NCBI RefSeq assembly: GCF_030160835.1 | Contig: NZ_BSPC01000022.1 | Location: 62,001 to 126,000 of the forward strand | DNA length: 64,000 nucleotides | Reading direction: 5' to 3' | Origin: Labrys miyagiensis | Lineage (GTDB): Bacteria > Pseudomonadota > Alphaproteobacteria > Rhizobiales > Labraceae | Shown here: in pieces, positions 63,481-64,000 of the stretch | Position numbering within the stretch: position 1 is the first letter of the stretch | How the letters are laid out: every line of letters begins with the position of its first letter | The notes under the pieces: generated by a model | The model's database searches: none | Told to the model about the DNA's origin: nothing | Seen by the model: only the letters and a program-made list of their open reading frames with translations | Made by a program: the position numbers and the translations under genes

Positions 63481-63674
63481 GGCGCGGGAAGCCTCCCCCA
63501 CGAAGCTGGGGGAGGTGGCATTGCGAAGCAATGACGGAGGGGGTGTGGTCAGGATTGAGTGCGAGAAGCAGGTTGTTCGCTTGCGGTTCCCACGTCATTT
63601 CCTGACCACACCCCCTCCGACCTCGCTGACGCTCGGCCACCTCCCCCAGCTTCGTGGGGGAGGCTTCCCGCGCC
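63481..63674. repeat. 194-bp nested inverted repeat (family E) inside the ABC operon
   Basis: Outer arms GGCGCGGGAAGCCTCCCCCA and TGGGGGAGGCTTCCCGCGCC are exact inverted copies. Inner arms GGAGGGGGTGTGGTCAGGA and TCCTGACCACACCCCCTCC are also exact. The transcript could form a very stable hairpin between binding protein and ATPase genes. Confidence 0.9.
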
Positions 63675-63747
63675 TCGAATTCCAGGCCTTCACGCTACAC
63701 TCAACCACATCCACCGGCACTTTCGCCGGCTTTCCTGAGCGGGATTG

Positions 63748-64000
63748 ATGGCGGGCGACGATAATCTCCTCCTGCGTATCCATGGCGTGGCCAAGCGGTT
63801 CAATTCGGTGGTCGCCTTGCGCTCGGCCGATCTGGAGGTGCAGGCGGGAGAAGTCCACGCCCTGATGGGCGCCAATGGCGCCGGCAAGAGCACGCTGGTG
63901 AAGATCATCACCGGCGTCTACCCCGCCGATGGGGGCGAGATCACTCTCGCCGGCAAGCCCAGTGTCTTCCGCTCGCCCGCCGAGGCGCGCAGGGCCGGCA
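63748..64000 (+). CDS. sugar ABC transporter ATP-binding protein, cut by window end
   Basis: 84 residues before the edge. Walker A is GANGAGKST at about residue 48, preceded by the usual [20 protein letters not shown]. It is the start of an RbsA/XylG-like CUT2 ATPase that should have two nucleotide-binding domains. The window ends before the signature motif. ATG 63748 is the first start after the repeat and in frame. Confidence 0.92.
   Translation, partial: MAGDDNLLLRIHGVAKRFNSVVALRSADLEVQAGEVHALMGANGAGKSTLVKIITGVYPADGGEITLAGKPSVFRSPAEARRAG

Noticed and set aside
1-64000. CRISPR array, prophage, transposase, tRNA or rRNA genes
   Set aside because: No regularly spaced direct repeats, phage or transposase proteins, or cloverleaf-type or rRNA sequences were found on reading the window; a short tRNA could still be missed by eye.

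Overview
The window is high-GC chromosomal DNA of an alphaproteobacterium, most likely of the order Hyphomicrobiales. The grounds are ExoY/ExoF/ExoP-type exopolysaccharide genes, a LuxR/LuxI pair with tra-box-like operators, EcfG-type stress promoters (GGAAC-N16/17-CGTT), and several palindromic intergenic repeat families. I cannot name the genus. I found no rRNA, tRNA, CRISPR array, transposase, phage gene or replication origin.

Layout. 1-7 kb: a truncated LuxR-type regulator, an SDR dehydrogenase, and an acetone carboxylase operon (acxA-acxB-acxC, minus strand). 7-16.5 kb: mixed housekeeping genes. These are a DUF2269 membrane protein coupled to an NAD-binding/DoxX-like protein, a methyltransferase, a WYL regulator, a HARP-like double-domain protein downstream of a poxvirus-type DNA topoisomerase IB, YjbQ, and an EmrA/EmrB-type efflux pair. 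16.7-49 kb: a quorum-sensing island with a LuxR receptor and LuxI synthase, an Sfp-type phosphopantetheinyl transferase, a hybrid NRPS-PKS operon, three LuxR-family regulators with degenerate receiver domains, and an exopolysaccharide locus (ExoP-like, Wzy-like, two GT4 glycosyltransferases, ExoY-like, ExoF-like). 49-51.5 kb: small stress-type genes. 52-64 kb: sugar and amino-sugar catabolism. It holds an oxidoreductase-kinase-NagA operon, a second operon with an RpiR regulator, and a divergent operon leading into a sugar ABC transporter cut off by the window end.

The most notable system is the quorum-controlled biosynthetic island. Four near-identical palindromes, TGTGCG-N4-CGCACA, occur in four long intergenic gaps of the island. 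They lie before two paralogous regulators, before the methyltransferase-NRPS operon, and before a glycosyltransferase of the EPS locus. Two of them have a -10 hexamer 20-21 nt downstream, which is the geometry of a class II LuxR/TraR-activated promoter. I infer that one AHL circuit switches on both a small peptide-polyketide and exopolysaccharide synthesis.

The assembly line is A(Thr)-PCP; KS-AT-ACP-aminotransferase-C-A(Gly)-PCP; C-PCP-TE; then a secreted alpha/beta hydrolase, each joined to the next by a 4-bp ATGA overlap. The last module has no A domain, while the first protein is a free-standing threonine A-PCP. This matches the in-trans threonine loading known from syringomycin (SyrB1 and the A-less last module of SyrE). 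The thioesterase nucleophile is Cys, not Ser, as in the beta-lactone-forming ObiF thioesterase. A beta-amino-acyl-Gly-Thr product released as a lactone or beta-lactone is a testable hypothesis, not something the sequence proves.
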